From: Spirodela intermedia
Taxonomy: Eukaryota > Streptophyta > Magnoliopsida > Alismatales > Araceae
NCBI GenBank assembly: GCA_902729315.2
Contig: LR746267.1
Location: 5,001 to 69,000, forward strand
DNA length: 64,000 nt
Reading direction: 5' to 3'
Shown in pieces: positions 9,940 to 20,636 of the stretch. A program made the position numbers and the translations under genes. How positions within the stretch are numbered: the first letter of the stretch is position 1; the number at the start of each line of letters is the position of its first letter. The notes under the pieces were generated by a model, which was given only the letters and a program-made list of their open reading frames with translations, was not told the DNA's origin and made no database searches.

Positions 9940-11125
9940 AAATCATTGCTAGTCCCTTAGCAATGGAATTACGAAAATAAAAATTTACAAATCTCAAACA
10001 TCACATTTCAATACAGAAAAGAAATACAATTAGAAATGATGCACCTTTAAACACTTTGGATTCTTATATCAAGTATTTAAGAATGATGTCAAGCGCTTAA
10101 ATGTTTAAACACTCCTTGGAATAACAATCTAGACTTCACTTCTTCTATTCACATCTTTATCACTTCTTCACTCATAGATGTATTTACAAGATGTTCCAAT
10201 TATCAATACTCATCCAAGAATAATATTGATCTTACATTTCCCTTTTTCTATGACTTGATTTTTGAAGTTTGCACTATATTTCTTCCTTCTTTTTTTTTTT
10301 TATATATATATAGTGGATAAGTAGCTTTTCCTGTAGACAAATTTCGACAATAAGAATGATGTCTCACACCCTCCATGTGTACTCTTCATTTTCAGGGCTT
10401 TCACTTTATCCACTTATTTTTCAGCAAGTGTTTTTCTATGCACGATTTTCGACAATGAGAATGATGTCTCACACCCTCCATGTGTACTCTTCGTTTCTAG
10501 ATTTTTCACATTGCTCTCTCTTTTTTTTTTTTTTGAAATAAGTGATTTCTCCTCACAAGTCCTATAGATCAGGGTGCAAAAATCTCCATTAAACTCAAAT
10601 GATCAATCAAATTTTCACATCAAGTAAATATTATCCATCAAGATCATGAAGTGAAAATCTGTAAAATCAAATCCATGTTATCTATCATGTATCCAAGGAG
10701 TATTCCAACATTTCATGCTACTAGATCATTCTTTTGACTCAATAATAATCTTCCTAGTATCTTTTGGTATCAATCAATCTAATTGATTTAATTTTTCATG
10801 CATGCAATATGATGTAAGGAATTTGTAAATTAGATAGTTCTGACAATTCCGTTTTCTGTTTTCAGTTCTATTTTTAGCAGGAATAAATTTGTCAAAAATA
10901 AATCAAAACTATCTTCTTTATAGCTGTAATTTCGAATTTCAGTAATATATATCTAGGGGATTGAAATGTGAGAAAAGGGTCTTCTAGAATTTCAAATTTC
11001 GGGCTGTTTTTTGTCTGCTGTTTTTGACAGTCTGTTGTTTCTGACAGAAAACCAGAAAATAGATGTTGCAATTTTTCCGAATTTTATTTTATTTTTATTT
11101 TTTTAGTTGCTGTTCTAAGTTGAAT
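9940..11125 (-). other. 3' non-coding region of the Athila-like element
   Basis: This AT-rich region has no long reading frame. It holds a pair of direct repeats of about 45 bp with the core GATGTCTCACACCC (at about 10360 and 10461), about 101 bp apart. The same pair is kept in the decayed relative at about 36651 and 36757, so it is a family feature. Confidence 0.7.
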
Positions 11126-12340
11126 AAAATGCAAACACATATTCTTAATCGTCCTACAGCATAAATTAATAATGAATACTTCACCCCCCGACTTAAAAAT
11201 GACATTGTCCTCAATGACACAAAAAATCGAAACAGAATATGCAGAAAATATAATTTTCAAGTGAAGCATGCATATCTGCAAAGTTAAGCATTAAAAATAT
11301 TTTCATAAATGATGAAGCTCAGAAAGACATCACCTCAACCTCGTTTTTAATTTTCCACTTCATCTTACACTCCTCCTGCACTTTTTCGAAAAAAAACAAA
11401 TACAGAAACAAGTACTGCGAAATTCTAAGAAAAACAGAGCTTAAAAAAAATCAAACAAAATGAAATAAAAACCATGGGTTGCCTCCCATGCAGCGCTGAA
11501 TTTAATGTCTCCAGCTGGACTCCTTGATCTTACTCTTGAATTTCTTTTAATAATAAAATTTCTTTTTCTGCAAGGCGTTCATGTTCTATGTAATGTTTAA
11601 GCCGCTGTCCATTTACCTTAAAGTTATGATCACTTTTAGGATCTTTAATCATTACAGCCCCATGATCATATGTCTCTTCCACCACATAAGGCCCTTTCCA
11701 TTTTGATTTTAATTTTCCTGGGAATAATTTCAGCCTAGAATCATATAACCACACTTTTTGTCCAACATCAAATTTTTTTCTGCTAATGTATTTATCATGA
11801 AAAGTTTTAGTTTTTTCTTTATATATTCTATGATTTTCATAAGCTTCATTCCTCAACTCCTCTAGTTCATGTAACTGAAAAATTCTATGCCCACCAGCTG
11901 ATTTTTCATCCATACATAAATTTTTTATAGCCCATAATGCTTTATGCTCTATTTCCACAGGAAGATGACATGGCTTTCCAAAAATGAGACGAAATGGGGA
12001 CATACCTATGGGATTTTTATAAGCTGTTCTATAAGCCCATAATGCATCTTGTAATTTCGTGGGCCAATCTTTCCTATCTGGTCTAACTATTTTTCTCAAA
12101 ATTCTCTGAATTTCCCTATTTGCTACTTCAGCTTGCCCATTTGTTTGGGGATGATATGGAGTGGCTACTCTATGATGTACTCCATTCTTTTTCAACAGTT
12201 CTCTGAAATTTTTATTTGTAAAATGTGTTCCTCCATCACTAATAATCACTCTAGGACATCCAAATCTCGAAAAAATATTTTCCTGCACAAATTTCATCAC
12301 GATTTTATGATCATTAGTTCTAGTAGGAATAGCTTCATTT
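11126..12340 (-). repeat. Right arm of the 1.2 kb inverted repeat
   Basis: This is the reverse complement of 5225-6440. The outer boundary is at 12340, where a protease fragment of opposite sense begins. The inner boundary is at 11126, where the sequence continues normally into the element's 3' non-coding region. This arm is therefore in its original context and the left arm is the displaced duplicate. Confidence 0.9.
11530..12300 (-). CDS. Ty3/gypsy integrase, C-terminal part (right copy, intact frame)
   Basis: The 256-residue frame has the second and third catalytic residues of the DDE core (Asp in ISDGGTHF, Glu in [10 protein letters not shown]), the [16 protein letters not shown] and [23 protein letters not shown] blocks, and a C-terminal segment with [17 protein letters not shown]. 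The latter is the DNA-binding domain found in plant Ty3/gypsy integrases. The N-terminal zinc finger and the first catalytic Asp are missing because the homology breaks at 12340. It cannot be a complete integrase. The stop at 11530 is the natural end. Confidence 0.88.
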   Translation of the reverse strand: MMKFVQENIFSRFGCPRVIISDGGTHFTNKNFRELLKKNGVHHRVATPYHPQTNGQAEVANREIQRILRKIVRPDRKDWPTKLQDALWAYRTAYKNPIGMSPFRLIFGKPCHLPVEIEHKALWAIKNLCMDEKSAGGHRIFQLHELEELRNEAYENHRIYKEKTKTFHDKYISRKKFDVGQKVWLYDSRLKLFPGKLKSKWKGPYVVEETYDHGAVMIKDPKSDHNFKVNGQRLKHYIEHERLAEKEILLLKEIQE

Positions 12341-12696
12341 CCAGCTGATTTTGTAGTGCTGGAAATGGATTTTAATGGACAGTTTTATGATACACCAATC
12401 ATCCTAGGGAGACCATTTTTGCATACAGCAAAGATGAATATTGATTTTCCCACAGGTATTGCGAAAATTTCATGTGGAGATCAATCAGTAGAAATTAAAA
12501 TTTTTGAGGTATCAAATGATCTTAAGAAATCCCAAGTATATGATTGTCATACCATAGATCTTCTAGATGATTTTGATGATCCAGATGTTATTGATGACTG
12601 TGTGCTGGAAGAATTAGAGGAAATAGAGAATATAAATTTAGAAGAAAAGAAAGAGGAAGATCATCTGAATTTAGAGTTGAAACCGCCCAACCCATC
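12341..12696 (+). pseudogene. Retroviral-type aspartic protease, C-terminal fragment
   Basis: The frame 12356-12712 begins with [12 protein letters not shown]-like sequence and contains IILGRPFLHTAKMNID, the conserved ILGRPFL block of plant Ty3/gypsy proteases. An acidic linker (DDFDDPDVIDD, then EELEEIENINLEEKKEE) leads to LELKPP, where the reverse transcriptase would start. The catalytic DTG part is missing upstream and the RT is missing downstream. The fragment is of opposite sense to the adjoining integrase. The LINE resumes at about 12697. Confidence 0.8.
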
Positions 12697-13911
12697 TGGA
12701 CACTTACCATAGATGGCAGTTTCTCTTGTAGCTCCTCTTGGGAGCACTTTAGAAACCGCTCCCCAAAGACATTTTGGGGAAATCTCATATGGCATCCGGC
12801 TATCACACCTCGTGTTTCGTTCTTCCTGTGGAAGTTCATGCACCGAGGACTACCCACCGACGATCGAGTGATTGTCACCGATCAGGAGGTGGAAAGGAAA
12901 TGTCATTGTTGCTCCATCACGACAGACGAAAGTATGGAACATTTATTTTTCCATAGTGATATCACTGTCGAGTGTTGGCGTCAACTTCTAGCGAATTGGC
13001 TTCCAATGCTCTCGTACAGACCTACGAGACCACCACTAGAGGTCTTTAGGAGAGTCTTTGACTCACCGACGAGTGTCAATGTTTGTCCTTTCATCCGTAT
13101 CTCCATAGCATATATGTTATGGGAAATATGGAAGGGACGTAACTCATCTCGATATGCAGGCCAAGTGATGCGTGCCACAGAGATTATGAGGCACGTAACA
13201 CAATGGCTTCGGAGTACTCATTCCTTAGTGCCAAATAAAACGAAACGCTCGCGTTCTGTTTGTGAGGCTTTTGGGCTTTGGGGACTCCATATCATACCTA
13301 CACAGACCTGGACTACTGTCCGATCTGTTAGATGGACACCACCGAGGGCTGGACAGTGGAAACTCAACGTCGACGGAGCATCTCAAGGCAACCCAGGATC
13401 ATCTGGAGGAGGCGGTATCTTACGCGATAGTACAGGATGCATTCTCTTTGCCTTTTCGAACTTTTATAATATACAAACTAATACTGTGGCAGAGGCTATG
13501 GCAATACGGGATGGTTTGTTTCTTTGTGAGGAGCAAAATATTACTAACATTGTCTTAGAATCTGATTCCAAAGTGTTAGTGGACATGTTACGTGCAGACT
13601 CTTGTCCTCATTGGAGGCTCAAGAATATCTGGGCAGACATCATGCGATGTCGAGGACGCATCACAACTATTACGCATCAATTCCGAGAAGGGAATCAGAC
13701 AGCTGACGCCCTTGCTGCGCATGGAGTCAGATCGCGTCGGAGGACAGTCTTCTCTTTTTGGCAGGACATGCCCCTGGAAGCCCGAGGTGCTCATAGACTT
13801 GAGCGACTCGGCATACCCTCTTTACGCATACACCGCACTCCACTACCGGCCTCTCCACGACAGTGGCGTATTGCTTGGAGGAGATCAAGGGTGGTTACTA
13901 TTGGCCGCTGA
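12697..13911 (+). CDS. LINE ORF2, 3' part: zinc-binding region and RNase H
   Basis: This continues the LINE ORF2 interrupted at 5055. The first part reads FRNRSPKTFWGNLIWHPAI and VSFFLWKFMHRGLPTDD, followed by CHCCSITTDESMEHLFFHS, the zf-RVT motif that follows the RT in plant LINEs. The second part is an RNase H domain: LNVDGASQGNPGSSGGGG with the first catalytic Asp, then NTVAEAMAIRDGL with the Glu, LESDSK with the second Asp, and FREGNQTADALAAHG with the final catalytic block. Comparison with the decayed copy at 29.4-29.7 kb indicates that about 50 codons between TVAQ (5054) and WTLTIDG (12700) were lost. The stop is at 13909-13911. Confidence 0.87.
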   Translation, partial: WTLTIDGSFSCSSSWEHFRNRSPKTFWGNLIWHPAITPRVSFFLWKFMHRGLPTDDRVIVTDQEVERKCHCCSITTDESMEHLFFHSDITVECWRQLLANWLPMLSYRPTRPPLEVFRRVFDSPTSVNVCPFIRISIAYMLWEIWKGRNSSRYAGQVMRATEIMRHVTQWLRSTHSLVPNKTKRSRSVCEAFGLWGLHIIPTQTWTTVRSVRWTPPRAGQWKLNVDGASQGNPGSSGGGGILRDSTGCILFAFSNFYNIQTNTVAEAMAIRDGLFLCEEQNITNIVLESDSKVLVDMLRADSCPHWRLKNIWADIMRCRGRITTITHQFREGNQTADALAAHGVRSRRRTVFSFWQDMPLEARGAHRLERLGIPSLRIHRTPLPASPRQWRIAWRRSRVVTIGR

Positions 13912-15097
13912 AAACCACAATGGAGATACAGCACAACACGGACAACAAGGCACATCGTAATCCACCCGGGTACATTACTTCCAATCATTACTCTCCTCAT
14001 AATCACATCACATCTACTATCTATCATGCTCAAGTAGTGAGGACATAGAACTATCAGCATATGTTGGCATCGGCCCACTTTTGAACTATAGGTCTATAGC
14101 ACATCAGACCTGCCAAACTAGTTGTGAATCGGCAACCTAGCACCTCTCTCAAGATCTTATTAGTACCATCAGCCAGCTTGAACCCATGAGAAGGTAAAGA
14201 TCTATATCCATAGGATTGACCCTCTCTCCTCTCTCTCTCTCTCGATTCTCTATTTCTTTCTCCCTCCCTTTCTCTCTCTAGAAAAAAAAAAAAAAAAAAA
14301 AAAAAGAAAAAAAGAGACAGCCTACTTCTTTTCCCGGAATCACTAGCCCATCATAGACAATTAGTGGAGGGTGAGGGAAAGGGCCCTAAAACCAAAAAAC
14401 AAAAAAAAAAAAAAAAAAGGGCAACCTTTTTCCCTTCCCTTAATCACTAGCCTAATGTACACCAAATAATGGGCATTAGTGGAGGGTAAAAGAAGAGGCT
14501 CTCAAGGAGAGAGAAAGAAGAGAGAGAGAATAAGAGAAAAGAAAAGAGTTAGAACCAGAGACCAAGTCATTCCTCGTGGGGTGAAAGGTCCCTTACCTAC
14601 TTAGAGGAAGTACGGCAACTGATGATACTAACAAGATCTTGGCCAGAGGGATTAGGCGCGTGCAACACTAGCAAGGCAAGTTCATATTTGGGCTTATTGT
14701 CATGCTTCAGCATAGTTCTATCCTCCTCACTGCCCTAATCACTCTTTTCTCACCACTTTATATCAATGTATTTATCTCTTAGAACCACTTACTGCAGCAA
14801 ACTCTTGTCTTGCAGGAACATTGCATGGCGCACAACATGGAGCTCTCGTCCTACTCCTGTTGAGCAGATCTTCCAACTTTCATAAACTCAAAGGCTTTTT
14901 CAACCCACTACAAATCAATCACCTTCCTCAAATATGATGAACGTCATGGAGTCTATCTCTAGTATCATCACATCCCCTCTTCAAAAGAGGTCCTTCATTC
15001 TTCATGTCATCCTCGCCCCTTGTGCGAATGAGATCCCACTTATGTAACCTCGGAATGAGGTCAAACTTTTATCACTCAATCAAATTTCTTCTTCTTA
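13912..15097 (+). other. LINE 3' region, A-tracts and unassigned sequence
   Basis: After the ORF2 stop, 13912-14220 is non-coding. A CT microsatellite lies at 14226-14245 and again before the A-tract at 14281-14304, the likely LINE tail. A second A-tract follows at 14401-14418. The two tracts are each followed by a related sequence of about 90 bp that shares ATCACTAGCC and ATTAGTGGAGGGT (about 14339 and 14440). From 14560 to 15097 I see no gene and recognise nothing. Confidence 0.55.
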
Positions 15098-15168
15098 AAA
15101 ACCCTAAACCCTAAACCCTAAACCCTAAACCCTAAACCCTAAACCCTAAACCCTAAACCCTAAACCCC
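15098..15168. repeat. Interstitial telomeric repeat, left of the tubulin copy
   Basis: About ten perfect CCCTAAA units (C-rich strand on top), the Arabidopsis-type plant telomere sequence. It starts after a short A-run (TTCTTAAAAA) and ends exactly where the presumed tubulin 5' UTR begins. Confidence 0.95.
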
Positions 15169-16901
<1,733 letters not shown>

Positions 16902-16906
<5 letters not shown>

Positions 16907-16978
16907 CTAAACCCTAAACCCTAAACCCTAAACCCTAAACCCTAAACCCTAAACCCTAAACCTTAAACCCTAAACCTG
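16902..16978. repeat. Interstitial telomeric repeat, right of the tubulin copy
   Basis: About eleven CCCTAAA units with one CCTTAAA variant. It begins directly at the tubulin poly(A) tail and ends at the first 5S-like unit. Confidence 0.95.
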
Positions 16979-17562
16979 ACCCCCCTTAGTGGGAGAGTTG
17001 CCACCGGATCCCATAAGAACTCCAGAGTTAAGCGTGCTCGAGTGGGAGTAGTCCCTCGGATGGGTGACCTCCCTGGGTACGTGTGCATGCGTTGCAAGAC
17101 GCTTGCTGTGCATGTGCTGAAAGGCACCGCTGCATGATTGTGTGTTGCCCAGCACGTGTTATGAACCCCTTCGTCACTATGCCAAGATGCCTGGAGCATC
17201 GAAGAATGTGCCGAGAGGCACCCTTGCCCACCATGTCGAAAGGTATATGTGGCATCCATCTCACTATGCCAAGATGCCCCCAGCAAAGAACGTGCCGAGA
17301 GGCACCCCTGCCACTATGCTGAGAGGCATATATGTGGCATCCATCTCACCATGCCAAAATGCCCCCAGCTCCAAAGAATGTGCCAAGAGGCACCCCTGCC
17401 ACGATGTCGAGAGGCACAAGTGGCATCTATCTCCAAAGAATGTGTTTGAGAGGCATCAAAGTGCTTGGGCGTGTGAAGTATCAGGATGGGTGACCTCCTG
17501 AGAAGTTCAGCCCAAGACAGTTATCAAAACAAAAAAAAAAAAAAAACTCAAAAAAAAAAAAA
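16979..17562 (+). mobile_element. 5S-rRNA-headed retroposon, unit 1
   Basis: The head (about 16985-17080) closely resembles plant 5S rRNA: GGATCCCATAAGAACTCC, then AGTTAAGCGTGCTCG (box A) and GGATGGGTGACCTCC (box C). A body of short tandem repeats follows, including hairpins such as GTGCCGAGAGGCAC (17208-17221 and 17292-17305) and ATGCTGAGAGGCAT (17316-17329). A second box-C-like stretch and the tail GAAGTTCAGCCCAAGACAG lead to an A-tract at 17526-17562, interrupted by CTC. Short stop-free frames across the repeats are not supported as genes. Confidence 0.75.
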
Positions 17563-17617
17563 ACCCTAAATATACCCTAAACCCTAAACCCTAAACCCTA
17601 AATATACCCTAAACCCA
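17561..17617. repeat. Telomere-like repeats between units 1 and 2
   Basis: CCCTAAA units interspersed with the variant CCCTAAATATA (twice). They are joined to the poly(A) tail of unit 1 on the left and to the CCCCCCTTAGTGGGAG start of unit 2 on the right. Confidence 0.9.
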
Positions 17618-18140
17618 ACCCCCCTTAGTGGGAGAGTTACCACATGATTGTGCTGCCCAGCACGTGTTATGAACCCCTCTGTCACCATGCCAAGATGCCT
17701 TAAGCATTGAAGAACGTGCCGAGAGGCACCCTTGCCACTATGCTGAAAGGTATATGTGGCATCCATCTCACTATGCCAAGACGCCCCCAGCGAAGAACAT
17801 GCCGAGAGTCACCCCTGCCACCATGCCGAAAGGTATATGTGGCATCCATCTCATTTTGCCAAGACACCCCCAGCGAAGAACGTGCCGAGAGGCACCCTTG
17901 CCACCATGCCGAGAGGCATATATGTGGCATCCATCTCACCATGCCAAGATGCCTGCAGCTCCAAAGAATGTGCCGAGAAGCACCCCTGCCACGATGTTGA
18001 GAGACGCAAGTGGCATCTATCTCCAAGGAATGTGTCTGAGAGGCACCAAAGTGCTTGGACGTGTGAAGTTTTAGGATGGGTGACCTCTTGAGAAGTTCAG
18101 CCCAAGATATTTATCAAAAAAAAAAAAAAAAAAAAAAAAA
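17618..18140 (+). mobile_element. 5S-headed retroposon, unit 2 (head deleted)
   Basis: It begins CCCCCCTTAGTGGGAGAGTT like the others, but most of the 5S-like head is missing and the sequence jumps to the repeat body. Hairpins are seen at 17882-17895 (GTGCCGAGAGGCAC) and 17906-17919 (ATGCCGAGAGGCAT). The tail carries a box-C-like GGATGGGTGACCTC and an A-tract at 18116-18140. Confidence 0.72.
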
Positions 18141-18153
18141 CCTTAAACCCTAA
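18139..18153. repeat. Short telomere-like repeat between units 2 and 3
   Basis: CCTTAAACCCTAAG, about two degenerate telomeric units, joined to the poly(A) tail of unit 2. Confidence 0.75.
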
Positions 18154-18534
18154 GATGCTCCCAACACCATGCCAAGATGCTCTCAGCTCCAAAGAATGTG
18201 CCGAGAGGCCATCCTACCACCATGCCGAGAGGCATATGTGGCATCCATCTCACTATGTCAAGACGCCCCCAACTGTGAAGAACGTGCCGAGAGGCACCCC
18301 TGCCATCATGTTGAAAGGCATATATGTAGCATCCATCTCACCATGCCAAGATGCCCCCAGCTCCAAAGAACGTGCCGAGAGGCACCCCTGCCACGATGTC
18401 GAGAGGCGCAAGTGCCATCTATCTCCAAAAAATGTGCCTGAGAGGCACCAAAGTGCTTGGGTGTGTGAAGTACCAGGATGGGTGACCTCCTAAGAAGTTC
18501 GGCCCAAGACAGTTATTCAAAAAAAAAAAAAAAA
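18154..18534 (+). mobile_element. 5S-family retroposon, unit 3 (5' truncated)
   Basis: The 5S-like head is absent; the copy starts within the repeat body (ATGCTCCCAACACCATGCC). It keeps the repeated hairpins, the box-C-like GGATGGGTGACCTCC, the end GAAGTTCGGCCCAAGACAG and an A-tract at 18519-18534. 5' truncation is usual for products of incomplete reverse transcription. Confidence 0.72.
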
Positions 18535-18552
18535 CTCTAAACCCTAAACCCC
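18535..18552. repeat. Telomere-like repeats between units 3 and 4
   Basis: CTCTAAACCCTAAACCCC, two to three telomeric units directly after a poly(A) tail. Confidence 0.85.
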
Positions 18553-18989
18553 CTATAGTGGGAGAGTTGTCAGTGGATTTCATAAGAACTCTGGAGTTAA
18601 GTGTGCTCGGGTGGGAGCAGTCCTTAGGAAGTCTTTGGGTATGTGTGCATGCGTTGTGAGACACTTGTCGTGCATGTGCTGAAAGTCATATGTTGAGAGG
18701 CACCTTTGCCACCATGTTGAGAGGCATATGTGGCATCTATCTTACCATGTCAAGATCCCCCAGCTCTGAAGAACGTGCCGAGAGGCACCCCTGCCACCAT
18801 GCCAAGATGCCTTGAGCATCAAAGAACATGTCGAGAGTCACCCTTGCCACCATGCCGAGCGGCATATGTGGCATCTATCTCTGAAGAATGTGCCTAAGAG
18901 GCACCAAAGTGGTTGGGCGTGTGAAGTATTGGGATGGGTGACCTCTTGAGAAGTTCGGCTCAAGACAATTTTTTTAAAAAAAAAAAAAA
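18549..18989 (+). mobile_element. 5S-headed retroposon, unit 4
   Basis: It has the head with AAGAACTCTGGAGTTAAG and box A, but part of the box-C region is lost. The body contains the repeated hairpins. The tail has GGGATGGGTGACCTC and GAAGTTCGGCTCAAGAC, and ends in an A-tract at 18976-18989, followed by CCCTAAACCTTAAA. Confidence 0.72.
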
Positions 18990-19003
18990 CCCTAAACCTT
19001 AAA

Positions 19004-19793
19004 AACTCCTTTTAGTGGGAGAGTTGCCATTGGATCTCATAAGAACTCTAGAGTTAAGTGTGCTCGGGTGGGAGCCAACCCAGGATGGGTGACCTCCTTG
19101 GGAAGTCACTGGGTACGTGTGCATCGAAGAACATGCTGCCCAGCATGTGTTGGGATGAGTGACCTCCTTGGGAAGTCCCCAGGTACATGTGCATCGAAGA
19201 ACGTGTTGCCCAGCATGTATTACGAACCCCTTCATCACCATGCCAAGAGACACTCTTGCCACCATGCTGAGAGGCACCAAAGGGCTTGGGCATGTGAAGT
19301 ACCGAGATAGATGACCTCTTAAGAAGTTTTTTTTTTTTTTTTTTTTTTTCTTTTTTGTTTTTTTTTTTTTTTTTTTGGGATAACTATCTTAGGCCAAACT
19401 TCTCGGGAGGTCACCCATCCCGGTACTTCTTGGCACATATGCCTCTCGGCATGGTGGCAAGGGTGCCTCTTGGCACGTTCTCTAGAGCCGGGGGCGTCTT
19501 TAGTGAGAGATGGATGCCATATATGCCTCTCGGCATAGTGGCAGGTGCCTCTTGGCACGTTCTTCGAAGCTCAGAGCATCTTGGCATGGTGACAGAGGGG
19601 TTCGTAACACGTGCTGAGCAGCACGATCATGCAGCGGTACCCGGGGACTTCCTAGGGAGGTCCACCCATCTGGGGACTACTCCCACCCGAGCACGCTTAA
19701 CTCCGGAGTTCTTATGGGATCCGGTGGTAACTCTCCCACTAAGGGGGGTTTCCTCTTGAGAAGTTTGACTCAAGACAATTATCAAAAAAAAAA
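19004..19793 (+). mobile_element. 5S-headed retroposon, unit 5, split by an inverted unit
   Basis: The head and box A/C sequences are clear (AGAGTTAAGTGTGCTCGG, then GGATGGGTGACCTCC). There is a duplication of the 5S 3' half (about 19085-19195). The tail is interrupted at 19330 by unit 6 and resumes at 19752-19793, ending in ten A and CCCTAAA repeats. Confidence 0.75.
19330..19751 (-). mobile_element. 5S-headed retroposon, unit 6, with target-site duplication
   Basis: This copy is on the minus strand: a T-rich tract at 19327-19376 is its poly(A) tail, and its 5' end (CCCCCCTTAGTGGGAG in sense) is at about 19748. It is flanked by CCTCTTAAGAAGTTT (19315-19329) and CCTCTTGAGAAGTTT (19752-19766), a 15 bp target-site duplication with one mismatch inside the tail of unit 5. 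No telomeric repeat flanks this copy. That shows where the element begins and ends, and that the telomeric repeats at the other copies belong to the target. The 5S-like head is the most complete of all. Confidence 0.82.
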
Positions 19794-19813
19794 CCCTAAA
19801 CCCTAAACCTTAA
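19793..19813. repeat. Telomere-like repeats between units 5 and 7
   Basis: CCCTAAACCCTAAACCTTAA directly after the poly(A) tail of unit 5 and before the CCCCCCTTAG start of unit 7. Confidence 0.85.
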
Positions 19814-20119
19814 CCCCCCTTAGTAGGAGAGTTGCCACTGGATCTTAAAAGAACTTTAGAGTTCAGTGTGCTCAAGTGGGAGTAGTCTCTGATTGGGTGA
19901 CCTTTTTGGAAAGTCCCTAGGTACCACTGCATGATCGTGCTGTGCCTAGCACGTGTTACGAACCCCTCTATCAGTATGCCAAGATGCCCTAAGCTTCAAA
20001 GAACGTGCCAAGGGACACCCCTACCACCATGCCGAGAGTCATATGTGCCAAGAAGTACCAAGATGGGTGACCTCTTGAAAAGTTCAGCTCAAGATAGTTA
20101 TCCCAAAAAAAAAAAAAAA
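19814..20119 (+). mobile_element. 5S-headed retroposon, unit 7
   Basis: A short unit of about 300 bp with a decayed 5S-like head (AGAGTTCAGTGTGCTCAAG, ATTGGGTGACC), one repeat block, a box-C-like AGATGGGTGACCTC and an A-tract at 20105-20119. It is similar in layout to unit 6 and is probably close to the basic element without repeat expansion. Confidence 0.75.
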
Positions 20120-20276
20120 CCCTGAACCCTAAACCCAACCCCTTTTAGTAGGAGAGTTGCCACTAGATCTCATAAGAACTCTAGAGTTAAGCATGCTCGG
20201 ATGAGAGCAATCCCGTCGTCACCATGCGTTGCGAGATGCTTGCTATGCATGTTCGGCCCAATATAATTATCCCTAA
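20119..20276 (+). mobile_element. Telomere-like repeats and 5S-headed retroposon, unit 8
   Basis: CCCTGAACCCTAAACCC (20119-20137) is followed by the head of another unit (GGAGAGTTGCCACTAGATC, AGAGTTAAGCATGCTCGG). It breaks into a short tail ending GTTCGGCCCAATATAATTAT at about 20270, followed by CCCTAAACCTAAG without a poly(A) tract. It is the last unit of the block. Confidence 0.68.
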
Positions 20277-20636
20277 ACCTAAGACCTTGCTCAATTTTTT
20301 TCTCTCTCCTCGCGGGAGCTTCTCTCTCTTCACTTTCAACTAACCTCCATCTGAAATGGCGATATCTCTTTCGTGTGACTTCCAATCGCGCTGAAATCAG
20401 TTCCATTGGATTCGGAAGCCAAAATCTATCAACTTCGAGCTTTTAAGCGTCGAAAATAGTGGATTGAAGCCTTCGTTGTCGGAATTTCTTCATTGAGAGG
20501 TATTTTTCTGGACTTTTCGTTCTAAAGGTAATATCTCTCTCATTACTTGGACCAAGTTTAATATTTTTAAATCATTTGAATCGTATTTCTGTGCTCTATA
20601 TTTTTCTCTTCTTCATCATCTTCATCTGATGCTTAC
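20277..20636. other. Non-coding sequence upstream of an unrecognised reading frame
   Basis: A pyrimidine-rich stretch (TTTTTTTCTCTCTCCTCGC at about 20295) and AT-rich sequence. It could be the leader of the reading frame at 20637, with a possible 5' splice site (AAAGGTAATATC) near 20527. I see no gene in it. Confidence 0.35.

Larger units (their letters stand above)
5055..12696. mobile_element. Rearranged Athila-like Ty3/gypsy element inserted in the LINE
   Basis: Order on the plus strand: LTR end fragment (5055-5154, minus sense); PPT plus first 40 or so bases of an LTR (about 5160-5220, plus sense); integrase and following region (5225-6440, plus); gag and PBS (6441-8163, minus); a complete LTR (8164-9926, minus); PPT and 3' non-coding region (9927-11125, minus); integrase again (11126-12340, minus); protease end (12341-12696, plus). 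No reverse transcriptase is present. The single full LTR has the 3' internal end on one side and the PBS/gag start on the other, as in a one-LTR circle or a tandem junction. The left edge is an exact LTR terminus; the right edge is not. About 150 bp of LINE is missing at the insertion point. Confidence 0.85.
1..14304 (+). mobile_element. L1-type LINE retrotransposon, interrupted by an LTR element at 5055-12696
   Basis: A non-LTR retrotransposon reads left to right: ORF1 (to 2177), ORF2 5' part (2181-5057), a foreign insertion (5055-12696), ORF2 3' part (12697-13911), then a 3' region ending in a CT-rich stretch and an A-tract at about 14281-14304. The left end lies outside the window, so no target-site duplication can be defined. 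ORF1 and ORF2 are separated by only a few bases, as usual in plant LINEs. The reading frames on both sides of the insertion are long and stop-free, so the LINE was probably young when it was hit. A second, much more decayed copy of the same family lies at about 27316-30440. Confidence 0.9.

Noticed and set aside
12300-12340. Target-site duplication of the Athila-like insertion at the outer ends of the inverted repeat
   Set aside because: The matching bases at 5225 and 12340 are part of the integrase arms, not of flanking LINE sequence.
16985-17080. Functional 5S rRNA gene
   Set aside because: The match covers only part of 5S rRNA, the 5' end differs (AGTGGGAGAGTTGCC instead of the 5S start), and it continues into repeat sequence without the T-run terminator expected after a 5S gene.
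17208-18450. CRISPR-like array
   Set aside because: The repeats are uneven, adjacent spacers are themselves repeated, and the context is a plant nuclear retroposon block.
17083-18493. Several 80-119 codon frames in the repeat block (CQDAP..., ERHPCH... type products)
   Set aside because: They follow the tandem repeats of the 5S-headed units in all frames, end at unit borders and show no protein-like conservation.
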